A stretch of DNA of 8,062 nucleotides, taken from contig JAIYBD010000258.1 of the NCBI GenBank assembly GCA_027488715.1, positions 1 to 8,062 on the forward strand, written 5' to 3'. This DNA is from Bacteroidota bacterium (GTDB lineage: Bacteria > Bacteroidota > Bacteroidia > UBA7662 > CANHCV01). The notes beneath the pieces were generated by a model that had not been told where the DNA came from, ran no database searches, and was given only the letters and a program-made list of their open reading frames with translations. Below are positions 6,722-8,062 of this stretch, in pieces (within the stretch, counting starts at the first letter, position 1; each line of letters opens with the position of its first letter). The position numbers and the translations under genes are program-made.

Positions 6722-7979
6722 ATTTGTTACCCCAGCGTTGATTTAAAAATTGTTTCATTTCTTGTTCTCTTGGGTTTTTTCCAGGGGTGAAAAACTCAAA
6801 ATTTTCCAACTCTTTTGGTAAAAAAGCCTGTTTTACGAAATTGTTTTCATAATGATGAGCATACAAATAGCCTTCTCCGTAGCCCATTTCTTTCATTAAT
6901 TTAGTCGGTGAGTTTCGCAAATGTAGAGGAACCTCCAGATTCGGATTTTTTCTCACTTCTTCTAAGGCTAAATCAATGGCTAGGTAACTTGAGTTTGATT
7001 TACTGCTGCAGGCCAAATAAATGGCACATTGCGAAAGAATGATTCTCGATTCTGGCATTCCAACTTGATGAACCGCCTGAAAGGTATTGTTAGCCAGAAT
7101 CATGGCCGTTGGATTAGCGTTTCCAATATCTTCCGATGCTAAAATTAACATCCTTCGGGCAATAAACTTAGGGTCTTCCCCACCATGAATCATTCTGGCT
7201 AACCAATAAACCGCAGCTTGTGGGTCGCTTCCTCGAATGGATTTGATAAAAGCGCTAATGACATCGTAATGTTGTTCTCCCGATTTATCGTATCGTGAAA
7301 AATTATTTGCGGCCACTTTTTCAATCAGTGCATTGGTGATGAATTTCTTTTTCTCCCCTTGAATGGAAAACACAACAGCTTCCAATAAATTGAGCAATTT
7401 CCGGGCATCTCCTCCCGAAAATTTAATAAAATGATCCGTTTCTTTTAGCTGTATTTTTTGGGATGATAACCATGGATCGGTTTCGAAAGCACGATTCAAT
7501 ATTTCTTTGAGATGTTCAGGAGTATGTTGTTCCAGTACAATGACTTGACATCTTGAAATCAGAGCAGAATTGATCTCAAAAGAGGGGTTTTCCGTTGTGG
7601 CTCCAATGAGGGAAATACGTCCTTTTTCCACCGCACCTAAAAGCGCATCTTGCTGAGTTTTGTTGAAGCGGTGGATTTCATCAATAAATAAAATGGGAGG
7701 AAATAATCCCTTGGCAGATTGGATAATATCCCTCAGATCTTTTACCCCCGCTTCGATGGCAGAAAGAAAATGGAATGGACGTTGAACAGATTGGGCTAAG
7801 ATTTGAGCCAAGGTTGTTTTACCTACGCCGGGAGGACCCCACAAAATGATGGAAGGAAAGCTCCCGCTTTCAATCATGTTTCGTAGTGGCATACCCTTCC
7901 CTACCAAATGGTTTTGGCCAATAAAATCATCCAAATTTTTCGGACGTAATCGCTCTGCTAAGGGTATTTGGGTGGTCAT
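6705..7979 (-). CDS. rarA: Replication-associated recombination protein A (AAA+ ATPase)
   Basis: RarA (MgsA) is a cytoplasmic AAA+ ATPase related to clamp-loader and RuvB subunits that acts at stalled replication forks and interacts with SSB. The protein has 424 residues, normal for the family. The N-terminus ERLRPKNLDDFIGQNHLVG (9-27) is characteristic. Walker A is GPPGVGKTT (48-56), Walker B LFIDEIHRF (97-105), sensor 1 GATTENPSF (126-134), the Arg-finger region SR at 142-143 and sensor 2 GDARKLLN (190-197). The C-terminal oligomerisation domain includes RGSDPQAAVYWLARM (249-263), ASEDIGNANP (281-290) and PLHLRNSPTKLMKEMGYG (351-368). The ATG at 7979-7977 overlaps the stop codon of the upstream flavoprotein gene as ATGA, so it is likely translationally coupled and transcribed with it. 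No separate promoter was convincing. Its 3' end overlaps the convergent secreted-protein gene. Confidence 0.96.
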   Translation of the reverse strand: MTTQIPLAERLRPKNLDDFIGQNHLVGKGMPLRNMIESGSFPSIILWGPPGVGKTTLAQILAQSVQRPFHFLSAIEAGVKDLRDIIQSAKGLFPPILFIDEIHRFNKTQQDALLGAVEKGRISLIGATTENPSFEINSALISRCQVIVLEQHTPEHLKEILNRAFETDPWLSSQKIQLKETDHFIKFSGGDARKLLNLLEAVVFSIQGEKKKFITNALIEKVAANNFSRYDKSGEQHYDVISAFIKSIRGSDPQAAVYWLARMIHGGEDPKFIARRMLILASEDIGNANPTAMILANNTFQAVHQVGMPESRIILSQCAIYLACSSKSNSSYLAIDLALEEVRKNPNLEVPLHLRNSPTKLMKEMGYGEGYLYAHHYENNFVKQAFLPKELENFEFFTPGKNPREQEMKQFLNQRWGNKSNEPK

Positions 7980-8062
7980 GAATTTTGTGAAAGATAATTT
8001 CCAGCTATGTATCCGGCAGTCCAGGCCGCTTGAAAATTAAAACCGCCGGTAACCGCATCGAT
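7976..8062 (-). CDS. C-terminus of BaiN/HI0933-family flavoprotein, cut by window edge
   Basis: Reading the minus strand inward from base 8062 gives 28 sense codons ending in TGA at 7978-7976. The peptide begins IDAVTGGFNFQAAWTAGYIAG, and TGGFNFQAAWxxGxxAG is the conserved C-terminal flavin-binding signature of the BaiN/HI0933 family (NAD(P)/FAD-dependent oxidoreductases annotated as aminoacetone oxidase or BaiN-like). The rest of the gene lies beyond the window. The TGA overlaps the rarA start codon by the four-base ATGA, which indicates an operon with rarA downstream. Only the C-terminal tail is visible, so the specific function is open, but the motif is distinctive. Confidence 0.85.
   Translation of the reverse strand: MDAVTGGFNFQAAWTAGYIAGNYLSQNS

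Noticed and set aside
7989..7996. TATCTTTC on the minus strand as a -7 element for rarA
   Set aside because: It differs from TAnnTTTG at the last base, has no TTTG about 20 bases upstream, and lies within the coding end of the coupled upstream gene.

Overview
The window looks like a piece of a Bacteroidota chromosome (probably the Flavobacteriia/Chitinophagia side of the phylum; I cannot place it more finely). The reasons are an AT-rich sequence, a promoter of the Bacteroidota type (TTTG, 20-base spacer, TATCTTTG), no clear Shine-Dalgarno sequences at the starts I could inspect, and a large secreted protein ending in the gliding-motility/type IX secretion (T9SS) type B sorting domain. No mobile element, CRISPR array, tRNA or rRNA gene is visible. 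All five genes belong to recognisable families.

Layout. At the left edge (to 944, +) is the C-terminal two thirds of a DAO-family FAD-dependent oxidoreductase. Its frame runs back almost to base 1, but it is interrupted by an in-frame TAG at 30-32 and carries a run of 20 A residues at 82-101. The pattern looks more like a damaged contig end than a working gene start. A 138-base intergenic region (945-1082) holds a good promoter for gyrB, bracketed by a 12-base inverted repeat whose left arm contains a DnaA-box-like sequence. gyrB (1083-3038, +) is full length and intact. An 11-bp rho-independent terminator follows at 3057-3088, and its T tract touches the start codon of the next gene.

That next gene (3089-6721, +) encodes a 1210-residue exported multidomain protein. 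It has a signal peptide, a DUF7948-type N-terminal domain, a seven-repeat SBBP beta-propeller, a series of PKD/Ig-like modules and a CHU_C/T9SS sorting domain. It converges on rarA/mgsA (7979-6705, -), with the two 3' ends overlapping by 17 bases. rarA's ATG overlaps the stop codon of a further minus-strand gene (8062-7976, -, cut by the window edge). That fragment shows the C-terminal signature of a BaiN/HI0933-type flavoprotein.

How the genes relate. gyrB (DNA supercoiling) and rarA (repair of stalled forks) are housekeeping replication genes but lie in separate, opposed transcription units. The minus-strand pair (flavoprotein, then rarA) is almost certainly one translationally coupled operon. 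The secreted protein has no visible functional partner here. I did not find a new defence, mobile or biosynthetic system. The points most worth following up are the inverted repeat around the gyrB promoter, the terminator abutting the start codon at 3089, the modular repeats of the secreted protein and the odd A-rich left edge.
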